A DNA stretch of 64,000 nucleotides, from the NCBI GenBank assembly GCA_025175895.1, contig CM046003.1:93881172-93945171 (forward strand). Direction: 5' to 3'. The DNA comes from Wurfbainia villosa. Its lineage: Eukaryota; Streptophyta; Magnoliopsida; Zingiberales; Zingiberaceae. The position numbers were made by a program, and so were the translations under genes. The notes under the pieces are model-generated. The model ran no database searches and was not told where the DNA came from. It saw only the letters and a list, made by a program, of their open reading frames with translations. Positions 1-10,724 of this stretch are shown here, one piece after another. Each line of letters begins with the position of its first letter. Positions within the stretch are counted from its first letter, which is position 1.

Positions 1-285
1 ATGCACCACGGTAATGTGTCTTGAATGTGTCCAGTGAGTTCGTCCATGATTAGTGTAAAAAGATAGGGACTTAAAGCTGATCCTTGATGTAACCCTATCT
101 TTATTGGAAATGCTTCAGTTAATCCACCTGAAGTCTTCACTCTGGTGGTTACTTCCTTATACATATCCTTAATTAGTTCAATATATGTTACACGAACACC
201 TCTTTTTTCTAAAATTCTCCGTATTATTTCTCTTGGAACTCTATCATAAACTTTTTCTAAATCAATGAATATCAACATCTTTTTC
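1..285 (-). pseudogene. LINE (non-LTR retrotransposon) reverse transcriptase fragment
   Basis: Read on the minus strand this stretch is open for about 93 codons and runs off the window edge. It shows LINE reverse transcriptase blocks in the expected order: FIDLEKVYDRVPRE, then VTTRVKTSGGLTEAFPI, then GLHQGSALSPYLFTLIMDEL. The YADD catalytic box would lie just outside the window. In the family this enzyme copies LINE RNA at a nicked chromosomal target. The fragment is cut off upstream near 285, where it meets SIRE-like gag sequence, so it is a broken copy rather than a whole element. The family assignment is firm. The exact clade and the junction base are not. Confidence 0.88.
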
Positions 286-297
286 AAAAATAAAGAT

Positions 298-384
298 GTT
301 CATATAAAAGATAGAATTTTCAGTATACATCCCAACAGGTGGAGTGTTGATGTCGCGGCCTATTCCAAGCATTGGCAACTCCAT
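298..384 (-). pseudogene. SIRE-like gag N-terminal remnant
   Basis: A start codon at 384 opens a short reading frame beginning MELPMLGIGRDINTP. This resembles the gag start of SIRE-2 at 14336 (MELSNNGLGWNINTP). It lies one leader away from the LTR at 461, as expected for the 5' end of a minus-strand element. After about 29 codons the resemblance ends and LINE sequence begins. Too little remains to encode a working capsid protein. Confidence 0.55.
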
Positions 385-446
385 TCCTTCCTCTTCTCCT
401 TTTGCACTTGTGCTCTCGCGGTTGTGAATCCGGTGAAGAGTGACGC

Positions 447-460
447 ACTCTGATGACACT
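447..460 (-). other. Degenerate primer-binding site
   Basis: Next to the LTR boundary at 461 lies ACTCTGATGACACT, a damaged version of the GCTCTGATACCACT form seen at the other copia elements here. Its complement matches the 3' end of plant initiator methionine tRNA. The position supports reading 461 onward as the 5' LTR of a minus-strand element. Confidence 0.5.
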
Positions 461-2264
461 TGTTAGGGGATCGATGACGCGCTAGAGGGGGTGAATAATG
501 ATTTGCCAATTTCTACTCTTCAATCGTGTCATGCTTATCTATAATCGTGAGTGCACAACGGAAATAAAGTAAAGCATGAATGAAATGCACAAACACACAA
601 CACAAGGATATAATATGGTTCAGAACCTAGGATTCCTACTCCACGGATCGAGCTCAAGTGAGCTCTAGTGATGCACACCACCACTAAATCTTCTCCTTCT
701 CGGTGACACACCGGAGGTGGAGAAACCTCTTACAATGAATTACAACAGTAATAATAAAGATACAACCAAAGAAGAACAAGATTACAAATGAAATGCAAAG
801 AAACACTTTACAAATGAAACCTTTGAATGCTTGTTGATGTGGTTTCTTGGATGAGCTTGGAAAGTCTAGAATGCAACAGCAATTTCCCTTCAAGATCAAC
901 AAAAACCAATTGTGAAATCCTCCCTGTCGAGCTCCTTTTATGCTTCTACATGATTTGGATTTTCACTTGGCAGTCGACTGCTAAAAGGCCCCAATCGACT
1001 GCTCACAGTGTCGTCTCACAACAAACTAATCCACATTGGCATTCCAGCCAATGGATACCTTAGTAGTCAATTTCCCTTATCAACAGTCAACTGCCCAGTC
1101 GACTATCGAGAGTTCTGTGCTCATGTCCACAAACACTAGTCACTGCCATCCATGGAAGTTGACTGCTCAAGGACAGTCAACTGGTATAACCTCCAATCGA
1201 CTGCCAAAGCACAGTCGATAGTCGATCGGTAGTTGATTGCACATCGATTGGTCATAATCCCAATTGACTGATCTGAGCTGACTAGGCTCCCGAGTGATAA
1301 ACACTCGACCAGTCGACTAACTCAAGATCCCAATTGACTGGTAAACCTCAGCCATGAGGTTTAACCCTAAGTATGATTCTCTCATACTTGATCAACAACC
1401 ATAGCCTAGATCTAAGCCTTCTAGCCACCTCCACCAGCCTCACGCCTCTCGGATCCCTGGAGTCCACGACTCTTTATCCTTCGCATTAGCCTTTAGGGGC
1501 TTCCATCAGATATGTCATGTTAACTGGGTCCTTTGCCAAGGTTCATTTGACTTATGCTGCCAAGATCCATGCTTGGACTTTACGCCGCCAAAACCTCACC
1601 CTTGGACTTCCACATTGCCAAGATCCATTTTTGACTTACGCTGCCAAGACCCATGCTTGGACTTTATGCCACCAAACCTATCCTTGGACTTTCCCTTTGC
1701 TAAGTACCCATGACTTGGACTGTCCAATTGCCAAAGTTCACTTGGAATTTACACCACTAAGACTACACACTTGGACTTATGTTGCCAAGACTATACCTTT
1801 GGACTTCTTTTGCCAAATATTCATATTTGGACTTTCCTTGTCAACTCCATGTTGGACTTTTATGCCAAGACCATTCTTGGACTTTCATTGTTAAGTACCC
1901 ATGACTTGGACTTTCCCCTGACAATCACATTGTTAAACATCAAAACAATACTCGAGTTCAATCAATTGAGACCCGGGCCGATTGCACCAACATCCATACT
2001 TGGACTTTCCATTGCCAAGTCTCCAAACTTAGACTTCCACTTGAGTCTCACTCGAGCTTGGTCAACCTTGACCTAAGGCTGATTGCTCTAATAATCTCCT
2101 CCTAACAATTTCCCACACATGACCTTGGATATCTCAAACCATCCATTAGTCATATGATCATACGTATATCAAATGTATTGTTACACCCATTGTCAAACTT
2201 CAAAATCCTACACGAGTGCCACTCGAACTTGGTCAACATTGACATGAGGTCGATTGCACTAACA
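461..2264 (-). repeat. SIRE-like copia LTR (SIRE-0)
   Basis: The sequence starts TGTTAGGGG and is clearly related to the SIRE-2 LTR at 9113-10724: the same opening, an array of CAGTCGACTG-like motifs (about 965-1345) and a minisatellite. The far end is ambiguous. One LTR-like end, followed by a weak pyrimidine-rich tract, lies at about 2091, and a second copy of the terminal 100 bp ends with ACTAACA at 2264. A PBS-like site on the left and a polypurine-tract-like run after 2091 would fit a recombined three-LTR arrangement. No TSD can be assigned. Confidence 0.7.
1530..2060. repeat. Degenerate minisatellite inside an LTR, core CTTGGACTTT
   Basis: About fifteen degenerate units of roughly 28-35 bp follow each other. 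Each has the core CTTGGACTTT and most also have a TGCCAAG box. Because TTGG and CCAA alternate, neighbouring units can pair as short hairpins. The repeats create open frames without biological meaning. The same minisatellite occurs in the LTR at 9113-10724. Confidence 0.8.
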
Positions 2265-2722
2265 CTCCCATAGATGTTAGGAGCATAAACTTGACACCAA
2301 GGGCGGATCACCCATTGAACATTTGCTTAACCCTGCCCTAGGCAAATTATTTTGTAGGGTCATAAGACCTCTTAAAATTCCTTCTAGAGCTTAGAATTTA
2401 CTTCATCCGTCTATGCACTATTAAATTGTTGTTTCTTCCTTTTCTTTTATGGTTATGTTGGTTATCAAACAAAATGTTTGATGTATTTCACATTACTTAG
2501 TGAATCAACAATGCAAGTGTTCGGTCTAAAATCCCTCCCTAGGCTCAGATGACCCTCCATTATCTTTGGCCAACCTGTCAAGGTCCAAAGGGCCCCCGTG
2601 ATTTATCTCCCTCACAATGGCCATGGGATAGGCCGGTGGGGGCCACTAGGTTGGCAGTTCTAACATTTTGTAGAACAATGTAGGTGTTTACAAAAATTGT
2701 TTAATAACAAAATAAGCCTCCT
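2265..2722. other. Unassigned sequence beyond the Tat-like pol
   Basis: I see no reading frame or recognisable repeat boundary here. It lies downstream of the stop codon of the minus-strand integrase fragment, so it may be the 3' noncoding part or LTR of that gypsy element. That is inference from position only. Confidence 0.35.
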
Positions 2723-2856
2723 TCACCTAGTCGAGCATATATTATCCATTGTAATAAAGGTTATAAATGAAAGGCATTTCAGGGCCTTTACAATAGCTTT
2801 CCCTCGACATCTTTTAAATGATAAGTTTCGATACTTGCTAAGATAACTATATGGAT
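2723..2856 (-). pseudogene. Tat-like gypsy integrase C-terminus, part 2
   Basis: On the minus strand this reads through ETYHLKDVEGKAIVKALKC to a stop at 2723. It resembles the conserved end of Tat-type gypsy polyproteins (a YHL-D-EGK block followed by a short tail). It continues the frame cut off at 8118, which ends with GKLSLKWKGP. The two halves are separated by SIRE-1 and its TGGAT duplication. Several residues differ from what I expect of the family, so this is an old, inactive copy. Confidence 0.75.
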
Positions 2857-4158
2857 CGTTAGGATCGATGGCCCGACTAGAAGGGGGGATGAATTGCCTA
2901 AACGTTGCTCGATGGAATTCGTTCATGCTTGATTGTCTACACACTTGTTAGCACAGTGGAATAATAATAATGCTAACACAAATACAATTAATGCTAAAAC
3001 AAAAGTAAAGAGGACAATACAAACACAATATTTTAACGTGGTTCACGACCTCTTGCCGCTAGTCCACGACAATACGTTAGGAGGATCACTCCCTCAACCT
3101 TCCACTATATTCTCCTTTAGCTCAACACAAGATGGAGAAGACCTTCTTACAACAAACTCCTCTTCTCACAAGATAATATGAATAGAATTAGAGAAGAAAG
3201 AAGTAAAGACACTTAGAAACCGTGGGAGCCTTGAGAGTATGATTTAGAGTAAAATCATTAACCACCTTAAGGCTCCCAAGCCCTCCTTTTATAGAGAAGA
3301 GTGCCTTTTCCCGTTGGGCATGTAGCAGTCGACTGCTGCATGCTAGTAGTCGACTGCCACTGTAACGGAATGACTCCAACGACTTCTGAACAAACTTGAA
3401 CTGTAGTCGTCACAAAATACACGAAAGCGATCGATTGCTCACACTAGCAATGATCGGCCCGATCACTATCGGTCCAATCGCTCGATCGACTACGAGAGGT
3501 TCGTGCCTTAGTCCACTTTTGTTGATCGCCGAGGTTTGGCGATCGATGGTGAATAAATGATAGCTAAACCCTAGCAGTCGATTGGTGGGCCACAAACCCT
3601 CAACCAACTTTAGTCAACTGCGGTCGACTTTGTACCAGTCAACTGATACTTATATCAGTCGACTGTTATCAGGTAAAACCTCAAACACAAGTGTTTGAGC
3701 ATCCGACACTTGACCTTAGTCATTTGGCCAAGTTCACCTAAGTTGAACTACCCTGACTTGGGTTATAATCACTCAACTCTCATCTCCCATGGACTCTTCC
3801 ATCGAAGCTCTCTTCCTTCGGTCTGGGTCCCTCAAATACACTAAGCTCACGGCTTCTCCCGTTCCATCCTTCATGTCTTGTCCTGAAATTTGCTTCCTTT
3901 GGCTTAACTTCATTGCTCCTTGTCCGACAGTCCCTTGGATGCACTAAGCTCATGACTTCTCCCCGTGCCATCCTTCACTGACTCAAGACCCTGAGCCATG
4001 AGATGAATAAACTTGCTAATGCTTCATCAAGTGATTCATGTGTGATTCATCAAGTCCTACACAACTTAGAACACACATCAAAAGCATAAACATCCTAACT
4101 TAAACTCTTTGACACACACATCAAAACCATGATCATACTTGGGTTGATTGCCCTTACA
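2857..4158 (-). repeat. SIRE-1 3' LTR
   Basis: It runs from CGTTAGGATCGATGG (the usual TG has become CG) to TTGCCCTTACA, followed by a polypurine tract in minus orientation. It matches the LTR at 6791-8117 along most of its length. The segment 3411-3600 is an exception: GATCG-rich sequence replaces the CAGTCGACTG-type motifs of its partner. Confidence 0.88.
3287..3293 (-). promoter_or_regulatory. TATA box of the SIRE-1 3' LTR
   Basis: TATAAAA lies on the minus strand within CTATAAAAGGAGG, a context also seen in the partner LTR at 7221 and in the solo LTR at 57486. The palindromic motif array lies directly upstream of it. Confidence 0.6.
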
Positions 4159-5063
4159 ATCTCTCCCTTTTTGATGCATGGCAATATGTTTAAGTTAGGT
4201 AAAAAAACTTAAAAAAAATTGAGCATGAATATAAAGCTCCCCCTTAACACATGCTCTAAAAGTTTAACTTAAACTTTAACATTATCCCCCTTTGCCACCA
4301 TCAAAAATATCATACAAATACTTATACAAGGTGGTATCAAGAATTTAGGGAATACAAAACACCAAAAATATATTGGAAACTCAAAAACTCTGATTTTACA
4401 TGTAGCAATCGATTGGTATCAGGCTTCAGTCGACTGACATATGATAATGCTGAAATCGAATTTCTGAAGCCAACTTCAAAAATGCATGAAAAATTCATAC
4501 AAATTTGAAAAATCATGAAATTTGGGGAAGACATTTTTTATGAGTTCCTCTATCATGGAAAAATAATTTTTTTTTCATGAAAATGCATACAATTTTCAAA
4601 AGTTGGGAAAAATTTAAAAGTTTTGAAATTTTCAAATTTTGTATCAACTTGGAAAACTAATTTTGCCTTCAAATGTTTCAAAGCATTAACTCAAAGTTTT
4701 CAAAACATGAAATGTTTTTAAATGATCAAAAATATCCAACTATGATCTTTGGGAAAGATGTTCATGAATTAAACATTTTCTTTCCCCATAGTTGGTCAAT
4801 GATTGCTATGTTATGATACATATAATGACTCATCAAAGTGCCATAAGCATTATTGAATCTTTTGTATCAACCTAACATCTCAACCATTGCTATGTTTATC
4901 AATCAAGTTATCCTTATAGTGGGTTGTGAGATGTAACTGAAGTAATTCTACTTAACCAAAAATTTCATGCAATGCTATCCAAGGTTAAGTACACTCCATC
5001 TTCTCCATCATTATCATAAGTCAACCATTTAACAAGATATGAAATAAATTCAAATATGATTGA
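4159..5063 (-). other. SIRE-1 polypurine tract and 3' noncoding region
   Basis: The first bases complement to ATCAAAAAGGGAGAGAT, the plus-strand primer tract next to the 3' LTR. The rest is AT-rich with no coding potential that I can recognise. In a full SIRE element this position, after gag, would hold several kilobases of pol. Confidence 0.75.
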
Positions 5064-6738
5064 CTATCCTAGGTTTTTATATCCTTTAAGGATTGACTTG
5101 GGTATCCAATATATATTCTTTCCAATAGGGTTTATCAAGTATTCCTTGGGAATCCATTTTCTATCTACCATTGTTGTTTTTGATTGCCCCCTAGCAATTA
5201 AGCAATGATATGATTTTTCATTCTTTGATCCCTTATATCCTAAGACCTTCTTATTGAAACTTGCCCTTTGGTTCTCTATAATCATTTTCAAAGTATTTGA
5301 GCATATGGTAAATTTTTCAAGGGCCTTACTAAGATATTCTACCTTTTCCCTTAAAATCCTATTTTCTTCTAAGCATGCATCATTTGTACAAGAAGGAACA
5401 ACATCATCATGTGAACATGCATTCTTTAGCTTTTCTTCTAGAATTCTAATATCATTTTGCATGCATTTATTTTTCTTCTTAGTTCTAAATAAATCCCTAG
5501 TTAAGTTTGAAATAATATGAATAACATCTTGAGTAGGGAGATTTTTTACCTCACTTACCCAATCTTCTTCTGATTCCGACGGTTGTGCTCCCCCTACACT
5601 TGAGCTCTCCTCCTCACTTGTACTTCCTTCTTCTTGTTCGGATGAGGTGGAGGCTACATCATCTACTCCCATGAGTGTAAAATGTGGGACGACTTCTATT
5701 TCCTCTTCTGATGATGATGAGTCCCATGTAGCTTTTAAGTTTTGGGATTTTGACTTCTTCTCCTTTCCTTTTGACTTCTTCTCTTCTTTCTTCTTGCCTT
5801 CTTTCTTCTTGTCATCCTTCTTCTTTTCTTCCTTCTTCTTGTTCAATAGAGGACACTCATCCCTTATGTGTCCTTCTCCTTGGCAATTGTAGCATATGAT
5901 CTTCCTTGTTCTCCTCCTATCGTGTAATTTGTTAAATTTAAAACCTTTTAAAGCACGTCTTACCCTTTTTACCATATACGTCTCTTCATCGCTATCCATT
6001 GAAGAATGTGAGTAGGCATCCGATGAAGAGGGTGTGATCTTCTTCTTCTTTCCTTTGTTTGCTACAAGTGCTACTCCCCTTGATTGGTTAATTGGTTGAT
6101 TGGTTCATCAACTATTCCTTCAAGGCAAGTTTCGTGAAGTTCCATAGTTGAGAAAAATTCTTCTAAAGTACTAACCTCTAGATTCCTTGAGATATAGAAG
6201 GAATCCACCATGGAGCTCCATTTTGAGGATTGGGGAAATGCGTTAATGGCTTTCATGATCATGTCCCAATTCGATAGCTTCTCCCCTACACTTGACAAAC
6301 TATTTATTATTTCTTTAAACCTAGAATGTAAAGACAATACCTTTTCTCTTTTGTCTAATTTGATGTTATTGAGTTGTGATCGGAGAAGGTCTCGTCTTGC
6401 TAATTTGGCTTCGGATGTTCCCTCATGAAGCTCAATTATCTTCTCCCACATCTCCTTTGCACTTGAGCACTCTCCAATCCGATTTATCTCTTGTTGAGGA
6501 AGCACATTGAAGAGGTGATGCTTGGCTTTTGAGTTTGCTAGATGTTCCTCCTTTTGCTCCTTGGTCTATCTTGATTTTTCAATTGGCTTGTTGTCTTCAT
6601 CCCTAGGTACCTCAAAATCATTCTCCATAATTATCATAATATCAAAATTGGTTTCAAAAAATACCTCCATCCTTTTCTTCCACCAAGAAAAATCTCCTTC
6701 GAACTTCAGTGGGTGGATGTTCATGCAGGCCATTTGAC
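5064..6738 (-). pseudogene. SIRE-1 gag, one stop and one frameshift
   Basis: Minus-strand gag of about 560 codons, starting at 6738 (MACMNIHPLKFEGD) and ending ILKGYKNLG at 5064. It has the UBN2-type copia capsid region (FNVLPQQEINRIGE, EGTSEAKLARRDLLRSQLNN) and one zinc knuckle, CYNCQGEGHIRDEC. After these come a Lys-rich run, an acidic Ser/Glu stretch and a final WIPKEYLINPIGKN block. It is collinear with the intact gag at 42010-43746. A TAG near 6570 replaces the Trp of the SRWTK motif, and the frame shifts near 6080. Gag would form the virus-like particle. This copy cannot make a full-length product. Confidence 0.88.
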
Positions 6739-6776
6739 TTGCTTATCGTGATGATGAGTCCATTGATAAGATCCTT

Positions 6777-6790
6777 GCTTTGTTACCACT
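6777..6790 (-). other. Degenerate primer-binding site of SIRE-1
   Basis: TTTGTTACCACT abuts the 5' LTR where GCTCTGATACCACT would be expected. It is a decayed complement of the initiator methionine tRNA end. Confidence 0.55.
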
Positions 6791-8117
6791 TGTTAGGATC
6801 GATGACCCGACTAGAAGGGGGGATGAATAACCTAAATGTTGCTTGATGAAATTCATTCGTGCTTGATTGTCTACACACTTGTTAGCACAGCGGAATAATA
6901 ATAATACTAACACAAACACAATTGATGCTAAAACAAAAGTAAAGAGGACAATACAATCACAATCTTTTAATGTGGTCCACGACCTCTTGCCGCTAGTCCA
7001 CGACAATCTATTAGGCGGATCACTCCCTCAACCTTCCACTATATTCTCCTTTAGGTCAACATAAGGTGAAGAAGACCTTCTTACAACAAACTCCTCTTCT
7101 CACAAGATAATATGAATAGAATTAGAGAAGAAAGGAGTAAAAACACTTAGAAACCATGGGAGCCTTGAGAGTATGATTGAGAGTGAAGGCATTAACCACC
7201 TCAAGACTTTCAAGTCCTCCTTTTATAGAGAAGAGGGTCTTTTCTCGTTGGGCATGTAGCAATTGACTGCTGCATGCTAGCAGTCGACTGCCACTGTAAT
7301 GGACTGACTCCAACGACTTCTGACCAAGACTGAATCGTAGTCGTTACAACCCAATGGTACACTGAGCAGTCGACTACTAACATGGCAGTCGATTGATCAG
7401 CTATTAGTTTGACTGCTCAGTCAGGTACGAGAGGTTTTGTGCCTGAGTCCACTTATAACAGTTGACTGTCAGGGTTTAGCAGTCGACTGATGGTGAACAA
7501 TTGACTGATGGTGAACAATCGACTGCTAAACCCTAGCAGCCGACTGGTGGGCCACAAACTCTCAACAAACTTCAGTCAATTGCGGTCGACTTTGTACCAG
7601 TCGACTGATACCTATATCAGTCGACTATTGTCGGATAAAACCTCAAACATGTTTGAGCATCCTACACTTGACCTTAGCCAATTTGCCAAGTTCACCTAAG
7701 TCGAACTACCCTGACCCAGGTTACAATCGCTCAACTCTCATCTCCCATGGAGTCTTCCATCAAAGCTCTCTTCCCTTCGGCCTACGTTCCTCAAATGCAC
7801 TAAGCTCATGACTTCTCCCATGCCATCCTTCGTGTCTTGCTCTGAAGTCTGCTTCCTTTGGCTTAACTCCATTGCTCCTCGTCCGACGGTCCCTCGGATG
7901 CATTAAGCTCATGGCTTCTCCTCGTTCCATCCTTCACCGACTCAAGGACCTGAGCCATGAGATGAATGAACTTGCCAATGCTTCATCAAGCTATTCATGT
8001 GTGATTCACCAAGTCCTGCACAACTTAGAACACACATCAAAAGCATAAATATTCCAACTTAAACTCTTTGACACACACATCAAAACCATGATCATACTTG
8101 GGTTGATTGCCCTAACA
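6791..8117 (-). repeat. SIRE-1 5' LTR
   Basis: The LTR runs from TGTTAGGATCGATGAC to GATTGCCCTAACA and has intact TG...CA ends. It carries many CAGTCGACTG-like motifs at about 7255-7625, next to a minus-strand TATAAAA at 7221-7227. The following TGGAT matches the bases left of 2857. Confidence 0.9.
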
Positions 8118-9112
8118 TGGATGGGCCCCTTCCACTTCAGGCTCAACTTACCTTCAACACCCTAAGGTTGCACCTTTTTCAACACTAAGTCACCCACTTT
8201 AAAGGATTGAGATATTACTCACTTGTAGGCTGAGAGATTCGACTTCTATATCGTGCTATCTAATAGGTGGCATGAGCTCATCTTTCCTCAATGAGGTCTT
8301 TTTCCTCCACTTGAATGGCTTCACTATTGGTCGAGATGTAAACCTATATTTGAGCAGTCTCAACACTAATTTTTATAGGTAGAATTGCTTCTACTTTGTA
8401 CACCATGCTAAGTGGCATTTCTCTAGTAGTCTTTTGAGGGATTATCCAAAATGACCAAAGCACACTAGGTAGCTTCGCTGCCCGACTTCCTCTTACATGC
8501 TCACCAAGGCTCAATTGGTAACTTTAACTTGTATATTGCTTTGTGGATAAGCCACAAAGGTGAATATATGTTGAATCTTCAACTCCTAACACCAATTGAT
8601 TGTATCTTCTTGTTTTGAAATTGTCAGTCGTTATCTATAATAAGCCTTCGAGGGATATTAAATTGAAAAATAATATTCTGTCAAAGAAATTTCATCATTA
8701 TTTGTTCTATAATCTAATCTATGAGCTCAACCTTTACCCATTTAAAAAAGTAATCGATGGAAACAATCATAAACCTCTTCTAAAAAATACCAAGCAAGAA
8801 AGGCCCAACTATACCTACTTCCCATTGATTGAAGGGGCAAGTAGCAACTACTGCATTCATGAGGTCAGTAGGTTGGGACAATCAGTGCAGATGTCTTTGA
8901 CAACTCTCATAGACTTGCACCATTCTCCTTGCATCTAATTTCCATAGTGGGCTAGAAGTACCAAATTAATAGAACTTTTCGAGCCAATGATCGTACTCCA
9001 ATATGGCTCCCGCAAGATTCTTCATGAATCCATTAAAATACATAATCCCCCTCTTTATCCCCCCAAACACCTCAGTATTAGTCCCATAAATGAATGCTTG
9101 TAAAGGATTCCA
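8118..9112 (-). pseudogene. Tat-like gypsy integrase, part 1
   Basis: In minus orientation this contains a decayed integrase. Near 8880-8930 is a zinc-finger remnant (VQVYESCQRHLH). At 8700-8830 is the start of the catalytic core (CPFNQWEVGIVGPF, then VSIDYFFKWVKVEL). At the left edge is the C-terminal GKLSLKWKGP block, which continues at 2856. In the core, the Asp expected in the W-G-I-D-L-x-G-P-F motif reads Gly, and there are several stops. The enzyme would insert gypsy cDNA into chromosomes. This copy is dead. Its N-terminal side is cut by SIRE-2 at 9113, and the rest should lie beyond the right end of the window. Confidence 0.75.
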
Positions 9113-10724
9113 TGTTAGGAATTGGACGTCGCTAGAGGGGGGTGAATAGCGTGATCATTGCTTGATGATAGAAATCGATCGCATGCTTGCTACAAGTGTT
9201 AGTGTATGCAACGGAATATAGAATAGCAATAACAAAAACAAATACACAACACAAGCACACAATACACGACAATATAACGTGGTTCGGAACCTTAGGATTC
9301 CTACTCCACGGGTTGGGCTCGAATGAGCCCTAGCGATGCAAACACCACCACTAAACCAATAATACTCCTTCTCGATAACAAATCAGAGGAGGAGAAACCT
9401 TGTACAAGGATTCTTACAACAATAAGAAATAAATACAAGCAAATACAAGTAAACTATACAAAAACAAGTAAAGAGAACTTTACAAAATGTGAACTTGAAT
9501 GCTTGCTTTTGGTTGCTTGCAGCAAATCCCCTCCAAATCGCCTCAAAAAACCGTACCAAAATCCTCTTCCACGAGCTCCTTTTAAAGCTATAACTCGGGC
9601 AGGATTCCACCTAGCAGTCAACTACCATAAGGCCCCAATCGACTGCTCCTGTAGCCATTGTCTCACAACGACTTAATCCACGTTGGCAATACTCTAACAG
9701 ATACACTGGTAGTCGATTGCCAACCTCATAGTTGACTAACCAGTCAGCTACCGAACATTCTTCTCTTACGAACAACCCATCAGTCGACTGCCCCTTCATG
9801 GCAGTCGACTAATCAAGCAGTCGAGGCGTCGGTCGAGGCACCTTGCATCTATGACTGCCGAAGCCGAGGCCAGTCGAGGTGCCACCCCAACTGGGACACT
9901 ATTCGAGGTGCCAGTCGACTGTGATGGTAGCTCGATTGCAGTTGATTGCCAATCGACTCACGACAGCCGACTGGTTATAATCTCAGTCGACTGCTCAATG
10001 TCGACTCGGCTGTCAAGTGTCAAAACACTTGCCCAGTTGATTGATTCATATCCCCAGTCGACTGTTACACCTCAACCATGAGGTTTACTCCAAGTATGAT
10101 GCCCTCATACTTGCTAGACCACCCTTACCCTAGACCTAAACCTTCTAGCCACCTCCATCAGCCTCATGCCTATTAGATCCCTCTAAGTCATCCATGACTT
10201 GTTCATTAATACGCTAGCCTTCAAGTACTTCCGTCAGCTATTGTCATGCTAAGCCGGTCTACATCGCCAAGACACATTTGGACTTACACTGCCAAGACTA
10301 CTGTTTGGACTTTACGCTGTCAAACCATTGAACTTATGCTACCAAAACTCCCGCTTGGACTTTATGCCACCAATATCAACCCTTGGACTTCCCTTGCCAA
10401 CCCATGTTGGACTTTCCATTTGCCAAGACTTAAGCTTGGACTTTCCCTTGCCAAGACTCATGCTTGGACTTTCCATGCCAAGTACCCAAGACTTGGACTT
10501 TCCATGCCAAGTACACAAGACTTGGACTTTCCATTGCTAAGTGTCCCACTTAGACTTCTCCATCATATGGTCAACCCCATGTCAACCATATAGTCAACCC
10601 ATTATCAAACAAAGGTCAACTCAATGTCAAACATCAATGTCAAACATCAAAACACTAACATCAAACCACTACTCAAGTCAAACTCGAGTCTGGTCAACCA
10701 TGACCTGAGCCGATTACACCAACA
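9113..10724 (-). repeat. SIRE-2 3' LTR
   Basis: It runs from TGTTAGGAATTGGACG to GATTACACCAACA. Next to it is the polypurine tract complement (ATCTCTCCCTTTTTGATGG). It contains CAGTCGACTG-like motifs at about 9615-10065 and the CTTGGACTTT minisatellite at 10250-10560. Its first 450 bp match the partial LTR at 14398-14863 closely. Confidence 0.88.
10250..10560. repeat. CTTGGACTTT minisatellite in the SIRE-2 LTR
   Basis: About ten to twelve degenerate units share the core CTTGGACTTT and a TTGCCAAG box. It is the counterpart of the array at 1530-2060 but has fewer units, so unit number varies between members of the family. Confidence 0.8.

Larger units (their letters stand above)
2857..8117 (-). 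mobile_element. SIRE-1, complete gag-only SIRE-like copia element
   Basis: This 5.3 kb element is bounded by two LTRs (2857-4158 and 6791-8117) and flanked by a perfect 5-bp duplication, TGGAT at 2852-2856 and 8118-8122. Between the LTRs lie, in minus orientation, a degenerate primer-binding site, one gag gene and a polypurine tract. There is no protease, integrase, reverse transcriptase or RNase H: after gag only about 0.9 kb of noncoding AT-rich DNA remains. It inserted into a Tat-like integrase, whose frame resumes across the site. Assignment to the SIRE/Maximus lineage rests on gag and the LTR ends and was made by eye. Confidence 0.9.

Noticed and set aside
1517..2076. Overlapping open frames of 100-125 codons on the plus strand
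   Set aside because: They are produced by the CTTGGACTTT minisatellite in an LTR. The peptide is a repetitive Leu/Trp/Thr pattern with no family resemblance and is repeated in another frame at 10246-10593.
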